Part shown: positions 1-6,713 of the stretch, piece by piece | Position numbering within the stretch: position 1 is the stretch's first letter | Layout of the letters: every line of letters begins with the position of its first letter | NCBI GenBank assembly: GCA_937983065.1 | Contig: CALKAL010000109.1 | Coordinates: 1-6,805, forward strand | Origin: an uncultured Bacillaceae bacterium | Lineage (GTDB): Bacteria; Bacillota; Bacilli; Bacillales; Alkalibacillaceae | Direction of reading: 5' to 3' | DNA length: 6,805 bases | Made by a program: the position numbers and the translations under genes | Notes under the pieces: model-generated | Databases searched by the model: none | What the model was told of the DNA's origin: nothing | Seen by the model: the letters and a program-made list of their open reading frames with translations, nothing else

Positions 1-2822
1 GTGGAAAAAATGTAGACATTAAATACCTTCAAGAGTTTAATGTCGTCGTTAACGGGTTTAGTGCAAACGTAAAATACGGCGATATTGCAAAAATTAAAGA
101 AGTACCAGAGGTTAAAGAAGTATACTTCGCTGTAGAATACACGATTCCTACAGAAGAACCTGATATGAAATATAGTAAGGAACTTGTACAAGCCCAACAA
201 GCTTGGAGAGATTTTGACTATGATGGAAAAGGTATGGTCGTAGGTATTATTGATTCCGGAATGGATCCTGATCATAAAGATTTTCTAATTTCTGATTCTT
301 CAAAGGTTAAATTGACTGAAGATGTAGTTAATGGAGTCATTGATGAACATGAACTCCCAGGGCAATATTTCAATGAAAAAGTTCCTTACGGGTGGAACTA
401 TATGGATGAAACACCAGTTATTTTAGATGGAAACCCAGATACAAATTATCATGGAATGCACGTTTCTGGAACTGTCGGTGCGAATGGTGATGAAGAAACA
501 GATGGTATAAAGGGAATTGCACCGGAAGCTCAACTATTAGCTTTACGAGTCTTTGGAGAAGACACTGCATCGACTTATGGCGATATTTACATTAAAGCGA
601 TTGATGATGCGATTAAACTTGGTGTTGACGTTTTAAATATGAGTTTAGGATCTCCATCAGGTTTTGTAAATCAAGATTCTCCTGAACAACAAGCAGTTAA
701 ACGTGCTGTCGATAATGGTGTCGTCATGTCTATTTCAGCGGGTAACTCGAATTATTACGGAACAGGATTCTTCTATCCGTATGCATCAAACCCTGATTAC
801 GGCGTTGTCGGCTCACCAAGTGTATCTCACTACTCAACATCAGTAGCATCTTATGAAAATGCGTATATGGATGTTGATGCCGTCGATGTTTCAGTCGATG
901 GTGGAGAAGCAGAATCGGTCATGTTTTTATCTGCCAGTCAAACCGATCCGACTCTTGGTGAAAGTTATGAGCTAGTCTATGCTGGATTAGGTTATCCAGA
1001 AGATTTTGATGGAAAAGATATGGAAGGTAAATATGCTTTAGTACAACGGGGAGACATTGGCTTCGTTGATAAGGCGATTAATGCACAAAATGCTGGTGCT
1101 GCAGGAGTATTTATTTACAATAACACAGACGGAACCGTTAATATGGCTTCTGAAGAGACAATTATAATTCCACAGCTATTCATGCTTAAATCAGATGGAG
1201 ACCGGTATGCTGAGGCATTACAAGCTGGACAAACCGTAACAGTCAGTTTTAACGGAGAACAGATGACAATTCCTAATATAGAAGCAGGAAAAATGAGTTC
1301 GTTCTCTTCTTGGGGAATGACGCCAAACTTAGATTTTAAACCAGAAATTACTGCGCCAGGCGGACAAATTTATTCGACAATCGATCATGACCGTTATGCC
1401 ATAAAAAGCGGAACATCTATGGCAGCACCACATGTAGCAGGTGGTTCAGCACTTGTCTTACAACGTGTTGATGAGGAATTTAACTTAGACGGGTTTGAGC
1501 GTTCTTACTTGGCTAAAACATTTTTACTCAATACGGCAAAGCCAATTGATTTTGACGGATCACCCGTATCACCTCGTCGTCAAGGAGCAGGTTTAATGCA
1601 ACTTCATGCTGCAATAACGACACCTGTTATTGTGACTGACGAAACGACTGGTGAAGCGAAAGTCGCGTTAAAAGAAATTAATGATAATGTCGTTACGTTC
1701 AATTTAACGGCGACGAATCTAACGGATGAAGCTGCCACTTATAATGTTAGTGCAACAGCTCAAACCGATGCACCTGTTAATGCAGGAGGTATGTTTGTAT
1801 CAGCTCCCGATTTATTTGGTGCCATCGACTTAGCTGGAATCACCCGTGTTAATGGCGAAGCGACTAACACGATAGAAGTACCTGCCAATAGCTCGACTAC
1901 TTTCACTGTATCTATAGATGTAAGTGATTGGGATGACACATTAACTTCTTATTTCTTAAACGGTTATTGGTTAGAAGGTTTCGTTAAATTAACAGATCCA
2001 ACTGATACGAATCCTGATTTAGTCGTCCCATATGCTGGTTTTAAAGGTGATTGGAACGACGCACCAATTTTAGATGCACCAGTTTGGGATGAGACATCTT
2101 TCTATGAAATGAATGGACTAGTGACTCATGTCGGTGGAGGTAGCTATAGTTTCTTAGGTTTAGATCAAACAACAGGTTTAATTGACCCTGATTTGATTGC
2201 GATTTCACCTAATGGCGATGGTACAAATGATAGTGCAACTTATTTACTGTCATTCTTACGTAACGCCAAAGAAGTTAATCTATCTGTCGTAAACGATAAA
2301 GGTAGAGTCATAAAAGAAATTATTCAAGTAGAAAATGTGCGGAAAAACTATTACGACAACGGAAGAGGACCATCTTATTACCTATACTCCGACTGGACAT
2401 GGGATGGTACGATGCATAATGGAAATGTCGCTCCAGAAGGTCAGTATTATTTACAAGTAGAAGCGACAATTGACTATGATGGTGCAGAAACGCAAGTATT
2501 CACATATCCAGTCAAACTGGATGTGACATCACCAAAAGTTAAAACAAAACTTGAAAAAGATCGACAAACTATTTCTGTAGATATTTCTGATCGAACGAGT
2601 GGTGTTGCTTACTGGTATGTCGTTGTAGATGGTGAACTAGCAGTAAGTACACCATTCTTCAACGGTGAAACATCATTTACCCTTGAGGAGCCTGCTGTTC
2701 AAGGTCAACAGATTGAAGTTATCGCAGTAGACTATGCTGGAAATATAACTTCAGAGTCTGTAACGATTCCAAATGGTGGCGTTGGAAAAGGTAAAGGTAA
2801 AGGTAATGGAAACAATCGATAA
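1..2822 (+). CDS. Secreted subtilisin-like serine protease (S8 family, lactocepin/Vpr-type), 5'-truncated by the window
   Basis: Codons are open from base 3 to TAA at 2820-2822, giving 939 visible residues (numbered here from the codon at base 3). Residues about 1-43 read as the end of an inhibitor I9 propeptide (VVVNGFSANV, 14-23). ATG 165 is therefore internal, and the signal peptide and true start lie upstream of the window. The S8 catalytic domain (about 68-535) has an intact triad: Asp84 in GIIDSGMD, His150 in HGMHVSG and Ser472 in SGTSMAAPHVAGG, with oxyanion Asn248 in SAGN. A protease-associated (PA) domain is inserted at about 305-410. After it come an Fn3_5-like beta domain (about 540-670), a FlgD/CHU-type beta module with SPNGDGTND (735-743) and WDG...G.Y motifs, a last Ig-like stretch, and a (GK)3GN tail. 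It should cleave proteins outside the cell. No LPXTG or SLH anchor is visible. HGMHV and YFNEKVPYGWNY resemble lactocepins. The family is certain; the exact substrate is unknown. Confidence 0.95.
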   Translation, partial: GKNVDIKYLQEFNVVVNGFSANVKYGDIAKIKEVPEVKEVYFAVEYTIPTEEPDMKYSKELVQAQQAWRDFDYDGKGMVVGIIDSGMDPDHKDFLISDSSKVKLTEDVVNGVIDEHELPGQYFNEKVPYGWNYMDETPVILDGNPDTNYHGMHVSGTVGANGDEETDGIKGIAPEAQLLALRVFGEDTASTYGDIYIKAIDDAIKLGVDVLNMSLGSPSGFVNQDSPEQQAVKRAVDNGVVMSISAGNSNYYGTGFFYPYASNPDYGVVGSPSVSHYSTSVASYENAYMDVDAVDVSVDGGEAESVMFLSASQTDPTLGESYELVYAGLGYPEDFDGKDMEGKYALVQRGDIGFVDKAINAQNAGAAGVFIYNNTDGTVNMASEETIIIPQLFMLKSDGDRYAEALQAGQTVTVSFNGEQMTIPNIEAGKMSSFSSWGMTPNLDFKPEITAPGGQIYSTIDHDRYAIKSGTSMAAPHVAGGSALVLQRVDEEFNLDGFERSYLAKTFLLNTAKPIDFDGSPVSPRRQGAGLMQLHAAITTPVIVTDETTGEAKVALKEINDNVVTFNLTATNLTDEAATYNVSATAQTDAPVNAGGMFVSAPDLFGAIDLAGITRVNGEATNTIEVPANSSTTFTVSIDVSDWDDTLTSYFLNGYWLEGFVKLTDPTDTNPDLVVPYAGFKGDWNDAPILDAPVWDETSFYEMNGLVTHVGGGSYSFLGLDQTTGLIDPDLIAISPNGDGTNDSATYLLSFLRNAKEVNLSVVNDKGRVIKEIIQVENVRKNYYDNGRGPSYYLYSDWTWDGTMHNGNVAPEGQYYLQVEATIDYDGAETQVFTYPVKLDVTSPKVKTKLEKDRQTISVDISDRTSGVAYWYVVVDGELAVSTPFFNGETSFTLEEPAVQGQQIEVIAVDYAGNITSESVTIPNGGVGKGKGKGNGNNR
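2784..2807 (+). repeat. Hexanucleotide tandem repeat encoding the Gly-Lys tail of the protease
   Basis: Four consecutive 6-bp units read GGAAAA, GGTAAA, GGTAAA and GGTAAT and encode GK-GK-GK-GN near the C-terminus. The unit is a multiple of three, so slippage would change the tail length without a frameshift. The tail is strongly basic, which could favour contact with anionic wall polymers; that is inference. Confidence 0.75.
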
Positions 2823-2831
2823 CTAAAAGAG

Positions 2832-2866
2832 ACTGCACTACGTTATTTGCGTAGTGCAGTTTTTTT
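2832..2866 (+). terminator. Rho-independent terminator of the protease gene
   Basis: A perfect 11-bp inverted repeat, ACTGCACTACG (2832-2842) and CGTAGTGCAGT (2850-2860), has a 7-nt loop and runs into seven T residues (2860-2866). It starts 9 bases after the protease stop codon. Weaker A-U and G-U pairs extend the foot of the stem. It should separate protease transcription from the lipoprotein gene downstream. Confidence 0.93.
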
Positions 2867-2970
2867 ATTATACTGTAATTAATTCTAATCAGTTTATTAA
2901 TCATTCCTACAAAGATATATGAAACATTTTCAACCTATTTCCGTCTATAAAAATAAGGGGGTAACTAGCT

Positions 2971-3462
2971 ATGTTAAGAACGAAAGAGCTAATCGTTTTA
3001 ACGATATGTTTACTATTGTTTGGTTGTAATAGTAGTGCCAATCAAGCAGGCGTTGTTGTAGCTAGTGAAAATACCTTGCCAGCTAATTTTGATGAAATCG
3101 CATACGAAAAAGAAGCATTTCATTACTATGTAAGAAAAGCAGAGAATGATTTACAATTTGAAGATTTATGGCATTTATATGGATTTGCACAACAAAAACC
3201 AGACATTGATTTCAATGAAACGGATATCTTTTTTATCGGAATTCAAGAGTCTAGTAGTTGCCCTTATAAGGTAGAAAATATAGAAGATAATTTTAACGAA
3301 GATCAATTAATCATTTCTATATCCGAACCAGAAGGCGCTTGTACAGCAGATGCATCACCGAGAACGTTTGTCTTACAAGTTGACAAAGCAATTTCCAAAG
3401 AAGTAAAAAGGTTAATCATTAATCAAAATGGGGTGGATCGTGAAGTTCCATTTTCGAATTAA
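2971..3462 (+). CDS. Small putative lipoprotein, function unknown (possible PrcB-like C-terminal fold)
   Basis: This 163-residue protein begins with a short charged segment (MLRTKE), a hydrophobic stretch and a lipobox-like LLFGC. Cleavage before Cys19 would give a lipid-anchored protein on the outer face of the membrane. Phe at position -2 of the lipobox is tolerated rather than ideal. The start is well supported by AAGGGGGT (2955-2962) eight bases upstream of ATG. The mature part is acidic. It has a helix-like segment (about 56-76), then alternating strands with Cys97 (SSSCPYKV) and Cys124 (GACTADASPRTFVLQV), which could form a disulfide. The order of strands after residue 84 and the PRTFVLQV end recall PrcB C-terminal-type domains, but I am not certain of that family. 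It follows the protease on the same strand after a terminator, so it probably has its own promoter; no convincing one is visible. It is convergent with the SgrR-like gene. Confidence 0.85.
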   Translation: MLRTKELIVLTICLLLFGCNSSANQAGVVVASENTLPANFDEIAYEKEAFHYYVRKAENDLQFEDLWHLYGFAQQKPDIDFNETDIFFIGIQESSSCPYKVENIEDNFNEDQLIISISEPEGACTADASPRTFVLQVDKAISKEVKRLIINQNGVDREVPFSN

Positions 3463-3473
3463 TAATAGGAACA

Positions 3474-3603
3474 TTGAACACGTAAAAATGTCGATAAAAC
3501 AACTTACGTTGAAATTTCCGTGTCCATTTCTCTACCCCAAGTTTTATGACTCACGACCTCGCATTGAGAGCCAATTCTTATGTAATGAACCGCTCAATGA
3601 GAC
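3474..3603. other. GC-richer convergent spacer with nested inverted repeats; candidate structured RNA or interspersed repeat
   Basis: Bases 3511-3610 are 42% GC by count, against about 23% in 2861-2960 and 18% in 5341-5400. Two folds are visible. The first pairs 3476-3482 with 3519-3525; read on the minus strand it is GGACACG with CGTGTTC, where the one mismatch becomes a G-U pair. It encloses CAAC-GTAA-GTTG (3500-3511), a 4-bp stem with a GNRA-type loop followed by TTTT. The second pairs CATTGAG (3562-3568) with CTCAATG (3593-3599), extended at both ends after single mismatches. No convincing gene lies here. It could be the 3' untranslated region of the minus-strand regulator gene, a structured RNA, or a decayed mobile repeat. 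Confidence 0.4.
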
Positions 3604-3612
3604 ACAAGATTA

Positions 3613-5331
3613 TCAACTCCACCTTTTCCAAACTTTCCGATAATCAATTCTCCCGTTTTTCAATTCAATATTTTGATAGACTGAGTTCAATGGCTCGTAA
3701 ACAGTATGAGTTCTATGATTTAAAAATAGTAATATCGCTTCCTCTTGTAATAAAGACTCGATTTTAAAATAGAGTTCCCATTGCATTTCTTCATTTTCGC
3801 ATCTTTTTATTTCTGTTAATATTTTATCAACTTCACTTTTTATTTCCGAATTCAAACAATGATAAATCGGGACCGTACTCGGTTGAATGGCGTTATAAAC
3901 CGAAACTAACCGATCGGCTCCTAATGCAATTCCACCAACAAATAAATCATATGTCTGCAAAGATTTTTCCGACGTTAAATGTTTTATATCTATAACATCA
4001 ACCGTTGCTGTTATTCCGAGCTTTAATAGCTCGTCTCTCAATATGTACGCTTCTCTTTCGTGGTTAGCACCTTCACGAATTTGCTGTGCTGCGATTTTCA
4101 AATGAAGATTTTCCGAAAGCCCTTTTTTCATTTTAGAAACGTCTTTTATATTTTCTTCAATTTCTTTCGTACGTTTAGATAAAAAACTATGTGCAGTTAC
4201 TTGATAACTACTATTATAAAGAAACGCATCCTTTGAAATAGATTGATAAATCATTTTTCTTAAATTTTTATCTTTAAACAGGCCATCCTTATATAAATTA
4301 AAGGTAATAAACGATGCCCCTTCTTCTAACTTTGATACTTGTCGCCAATCTGCATTAATTGGTTTAAGTAAAAATGAATACCACTCATCTTCTTGGAAGA
4401 GTGATTGAGCTTTAATGATTTCTATACGATCTAGCCAAGGGCGTTCTTTATAATATTGCTCAAAATATTCAAGCTCAAGGACTTCCTCATTATGTTTGAC
4501 TAACCGAAAAGGACCAGAGCCAACTGGATTTTTTTTAAAGTTGTCACCATCTTGTTCGATCACATCTATTGGAACAATCGACAATTTGAAACTTGTTAAA
4601 AATCTCGGAAATAAATAATTGACATCCTTTAAATGAAAAATGACGACATATTTGTTAGGAGTTAATATATGATCTATTAACTCTAAATTTAACCTATTAA
4701 TTGAATGAGCAACATCAGAGCTCGTCAATTGTCTGCCGTGATGAAAATAAACATTTTTCCTTAAATAAAAAGTCCACTTCTTTCCATCTTCAGATTCCCA
4801 CGCATGGGCTATTTGTGGAATGAGTTTCCTTTCTTTTTCATCAAACTCAACTAACCGATCAAAAATTTGCTGAACCATATGGGCATCATGGCGGGACACA
4901 GCATGAATCGGATCAAGCATAAGGTTAGTCTCATAAAACGGATAGCGCAATATATCGACTTCTTTATCTTCCATTTCTTGTTTGATACCAATTTCATTTT
5001 GAAACCATTCGAAAAATTGGCTTCTCCACGGTTCATCGACTTTTTGAATTTGAGAAAATGCTAAATCATAGGCACCTTTTTTAATATTTTGTTTAGCTAA
5101 CTCTACTAATACTTCGCGATCATTTACACAAAGGGTGATTCGTGGTTTCTTCCCTCGACCTCTAAAAGTTTCCCACTTGATCACACCTTCATCATTTAAA
5201 TAATGAACAATCGTTTTCACATATCGTTCTGAACAATTCAATAAACTTGCTAGCTCCTTAACAGTCGTATCAGTCTCTTGATTATGAGGAAAATATTCAG
5301 CTAGATTTCTTAAATATGTTAGGTACTTCAT
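3613..5331 (-). CDS. SgrR-family transcriptional regulator: winged helix fused to an ABC solute-binding-protein domain
   Basis: The protein has 572 residues, a usual length for the family. Residues about 22-51 form a helix-turn-helix (TVKELASLLNCSERYVKTIV), followed by a wing with RGRGKKPRITL (57-67), as in the SgrR N-terminal domain. A linker (about 72-124) leads to a family-5 solute-binding (SBP_bac_5) domain: LDP (139-141), VQQIFDRL (153-160), and a stretch at 186-207 containing WTFYLRKNVYFHHGRQL then SSDV. The chain ends in GRIDYRKVW, the usual close of this fold. There is no signal peptide, so the binding domain should act in the cytoplasm as a ligand sensor rather than in transport. ATG at 5329-5331 follows AGAGGTGA (5335-5342, minus strand). 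The gene is divergent from an MFS exporter 107 bp away, its probable target. SgrR of enterobacteria responds to sugar-phosphate stress; the ligand here is unknown. Confidence 0.9.
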   Translation of the reverse strand: MKYLTYLRNLAEYFPHNQETDTTVKELASLLNCSERYVKTIVHYLNDEGVIKWETFRGRGKKPRITLCVNDREVLVELAKQNIKKGAYDLAFSQIQKVDEPWRSQFFEWFQNEIGIKQEMEDKEVDILRYPFYETNLMLDPIHAVSRHDAHMVQQIFDRLVEFDEKERKLIPQIAHAWESEDGKKWTFYLRKNVYFHHGRQLTSSDVAHSINRLNLELIDHILTPNKYVVIFHLKDVNYLFPRFLTSFKLSIVPIDVIEQDGDNFKKNPVGSGPFRLVKHNEEVLELEYFEQYYKERPWLDRIEIIKAQSLFQEDEWYSFLLKPINADWRQVSKLEEGASFITFNLYKDGLFKDKNLRKMIYQSISKDAFLYNSSYQVTAHSFLSKRTKEIEENIKDVSKMKKGLSENLHLKIAAQQIREGANHEREAYILRDELLKLGITATVDVIDIKHLTSEKSLQTYDLFVGGIALGADRLVSVYNAIQPSTVPIYHCLNSEIKSEVDKILTEIKRCENEEMQWELYFKIESLLQEEAILLFLNHRTHTVYEPLNSVYQNIELKNGRIDYRKVWKRWS

Positions 5332-5334
5332 AAG

Positions 5335-5342
5335 TCACCTCT
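5335..5342 (-). promoter_or_regulatory. Ribosome binding site of the SgrR-like gene
   Basis: Read on the minus strand this is AGAGGTGA, matching seven bases of the anti-Shine-Dalgarno complement (GAGGTGA). The GAGG core lies 6 bases before the ATG at 5331-5329, which supports that start. Confidence 0.8.
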
Positions 5343-5390
5343 AAAACATGAACTATTATTTTTAAATTCATCACTTTTTGTACACCTTTT

Positions 5391-5396
5391 ATTATA
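5391..5396 (-). promoter_or_regulatory. -10 element (TATAAT) of the SgrR-like gene
   Basis: The minus strand reads a perfect consensus TATAAT here, about 60 bases upstream of the regulator's ATG. The -35 is poor: TTGTTC (5412-5417) at 15-bp spacing, or TATTGT (5414-5419) at 17 bp. A leader of about 50 nt would follow. The consensus match in a region this AT-rich is suggestive, not proof. Confidence 0.45.
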
Positions 5397-5410
5397 TTAA
5401 GCTTTTTATA
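5393..5410. promoter_or_regulatory. 18-bp imperfect palindrome, candidate operator between the divergent -10 elements
   Basis: TATATTAAGCTTTTTATA matches its own reverse complement at 14 of 18 positions and is centred between 5401 and 5402. The minus-strand TATAAT (5391-5396) and the plus-strand TATAAG (5407-5412) lie at equal distances on either side of that centre. A protein bound here would affect both promoters. AT-richness makes some dyad symmetry likely by chance. Confidence 0.3.
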
Positions 5411-5412
5411 AG
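5407..5412 (+). promoter_or_regulatory. Candidate -10 element (TATAAG) of the MFS exporter gene
   Basis: TATAAG matches the -10 consensus at five of six positions and would give a leader of about 20 nt before the TTG start. No acceptable -35 is found 16-18 bp upstream (bases 5383-5389 read CACCTTT). This would suit an activator-dependent promoter, which is inference. Confidence 0.3.
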
Positions 5413-5424
5413 AACAATAGCAAT

Positions 5425-5432
5425 AGGAGGAG
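5425..5432 (+). promoter_or_regulatory. Ribosome binding site that fixes the TTG start of the MFS gene
   Basis: AGGAGGAG is a near-perfect Shine-Dalgarno sequence ending 6 bases before TTG at 5439-5441. The next in-frame Met codon is residue 37, inside the first membrane segment, so TTG is the credible start. Confidence 0.85.
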
Positions 5433-5438
5433 CATATT

Positions 5439-6671
5439 TTGGGAAACGCATTATCAAAAAATAATTTAAGCGAAAACAGTTTATGGCGAAATAATAATTT
5501 TTTACTCATTTGGTTCGGGTCTACTGCTTCAAGTTTTGGATATCAAATGTATATCGTCGCCATTCCGTTACTAATCTATCAACTTACTGAATCGGCATTA
5601 GCGATGAGTACAATGCGGGCGATAGAGTTTTTTCCGAACATTTTTATAGGGATGATTGCAGGGGTATTAGTCGATCGCTACAATAGGAAAAAAATGATGC
5701 AGTGGACGAGTTTTATTCAAGTTTTTTCTATGACAGCGATCCTCATCCTCGTCATGTCAGACGCGATCTCACTATGGCATTTATATCTGTTAGGTTTTAT
5801 TTTAACGAGTGCTAGTTATACGTTTGGAAATGCTCATCACTCAGTACTCCCCCAAATTGTGACGAAAGAACAGCTAACAAGTGCGAATGCGAAAATTTCT
5901 TTTGTAAGTACTATGATTAATATGATTGGTCCTGGGATAGCTGGAACGATTATATATGTTCTATCATTTTCGTCCGCATTGTCTGTCTATACAATCTGTT
6001 TATTTATATCTTTTATTTGTGTCTGTCTTTTTAAATTTCCTAAGACTGCCCAAAAGAAAGAAAAAAATGACCAAAAATTTTGGAAAGATATGAAAGAAGG
6101 TATTGAAGAACTGTTTCAAAACAAAATATTGTTAACACCGACGATTACTGTTATATTCGTTAATTTTGCTTCAAGTTTAGTTATTGGTGTACTCGTCTTC
6201 TATGTTACTGACCAATTAGGCTCAACACCTGATCAAGTCGGACTTATGTATTCTATTTCTGCTATAGGTGGACTCATCGGGGCATCTCTCGTAAGTCTTA
6301 TTAGAAAACGAATCGGACGAGGAAATATTTATGTCCATTGTTTAATCTTTGATGTAATCGGAATGGCAGCATTAATCATTGCCCCAAACTGGTGGACGAT
6401 TGGTATCGCTCTTGCGATTCGGACATTTTCTACGACGATTTCGAATGTCGTCTATTTTACGATCCGTCAAGAATTTACGCCTAACCATTTATTAGGCCGT
6501 GTTGCCGGAACTTCTTCAATGTTAATGAAATTATCGCTACCACTAGGGTTATTTATTGCAGGGGTTTGGGCTGAATATTTACCAATTCCGATTCTTTTTG
6601 GAATTTCTGCATCGATAATATTATGTCTTTTCATACGTCTATACTTTCATCCTTTTAGGAAATTGGTTTAA
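5439..6671 (+). CDS. MFS efflux transporter (MFS_3 / MefA-EntS-like, DHA3 type)
   Basis: This is a 410-residue integral membrane protein, typical of a 12-helix major facilitator. Residues 21-47 form the first membrane segment. Motif A follows the second segment as GVLVDRYNRKK (75-85), with its Asp79-Arg80 pair, and a second-half counterpart RKRIGRGN lies near 289-296. A charged cytoplasmic loop (about 199-225, rich in Lys and Asp/Glu) separates the two six-helix halves. The opening WRNNNFLLIWFGSTASSFG and the overall layout resemble MefA macrolide exporters and the EntS enterobactin exporter, which are proton-driven. The substrate here is unknown. Translation starts at TTG, six bases after AGGAGGAG. 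The gene is divergent from the SgrR-like regulator, which probably controls it, and no other gene follows on this strand. The exporter role is inferred from the family. Confidence 0.9.
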   Translation: MGNALSKNNLSENSLWRNNNFLLIWFGSTASSFGYQMYIVAIPLLIYQLTESALAMSTMRAIEFFPNIFIGMIAGVLVDRYNRKKMMQWTSFIQVFSMTAILILVMSDAISLWHLYLLGFILTSASYTFGNAHHSVLPQIVTKEQLTSANAKISFVSTMINMIGPGIAGTIIYVLSFSSALSVYTICLFISFICVCLFKFPKTAQKKEKNDQKFWKDMKEGIEELFQNKILLTPTITVIFVNFASSLVIGVLVFYVTDQLGSTPDQVGLMYSISAIGGLIGASLVSLIRKRIGRGNIYVHCLIFDVIGMAALIIAPNWWTIGIALAIRTFSTTISNVVYFTIRQEFTPNHLLGRVAGTSSMLMKLSLPLGLFIAGVWAEYLPIPILFGISASIILCLFIRLYFHPFRKLV

Positions 6672-6682
6672 TTTAATAAAAA

Positions 6683-6708
6683 TAGCGGGAGTAAGAGTAC
6701 TCCCGCTA
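6683..6708. terminator. Bidirectional terminator between convergent genes
   Basis: TAGCGGGAGT (6683-6692) and ACTCCCGCTA (6699-6708) form a perfect 10-bp GC-rich stem with a 6-nt loop. On the minus strand the stem is followed at once by TTTTT (complement of 6678-6682), a proper U-tract for the gene ending at 6714. On the plus strand the following sequence is only moderately T-rich, so it should stop exporter transcripts less efficiently. Confidence 0.85.
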
Positions 6709-6713
6709 CTAAT

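Noticed and set aside
2847..2874. Possible lipoprotein-gene promoter TTGCGT-16-TATACT overlapping the protease terminator
   Set aside because: The -35 matches only three of six positions and lies inside the terminator stem. An alternative, TTTATT-17-TATATG (2893-2921), is equally weak, so neither is called.
2719..2904. 61-codon minus-strand open frame across the protease 3' end
   Set aside because: It is antisense to the conserved protease coding sequence and reads through its terminator. No Shine-Dalgarno site or recognisable motif supports it.
3428..3767. Two overlapping plus-strand open frames (from 3428 and 3546) across the convergent spacer
   Set aside because: They overlap the ends of two supported genes, lack ribosome binding sites and run antisense into the regulator gene. 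Their openness probably reflects the unusual composition of the spacer.
4851..5064. Short open frames on both strands within the regulator gene
   Set aside because: They lie wholly inside a well-supported coding region, in other frames, with no independent signals.
5332..5438. An SgrS-like small RNA or SgrT-like peptide between regulator and exporter, as in enterobacteria
   Set aside because: The 107-bp spacer is filled by promoter and ribosome-binding signals. It has no terminator hairpin and no short reading frame with its own ribosome binding site.
5297..5509. 70-codon minus-strand open frame spanning the divergent promoter region
   Set aside because: It overlaps the starts of both the regulator and the exporter and contains their promoter and ribosome-binding signals.
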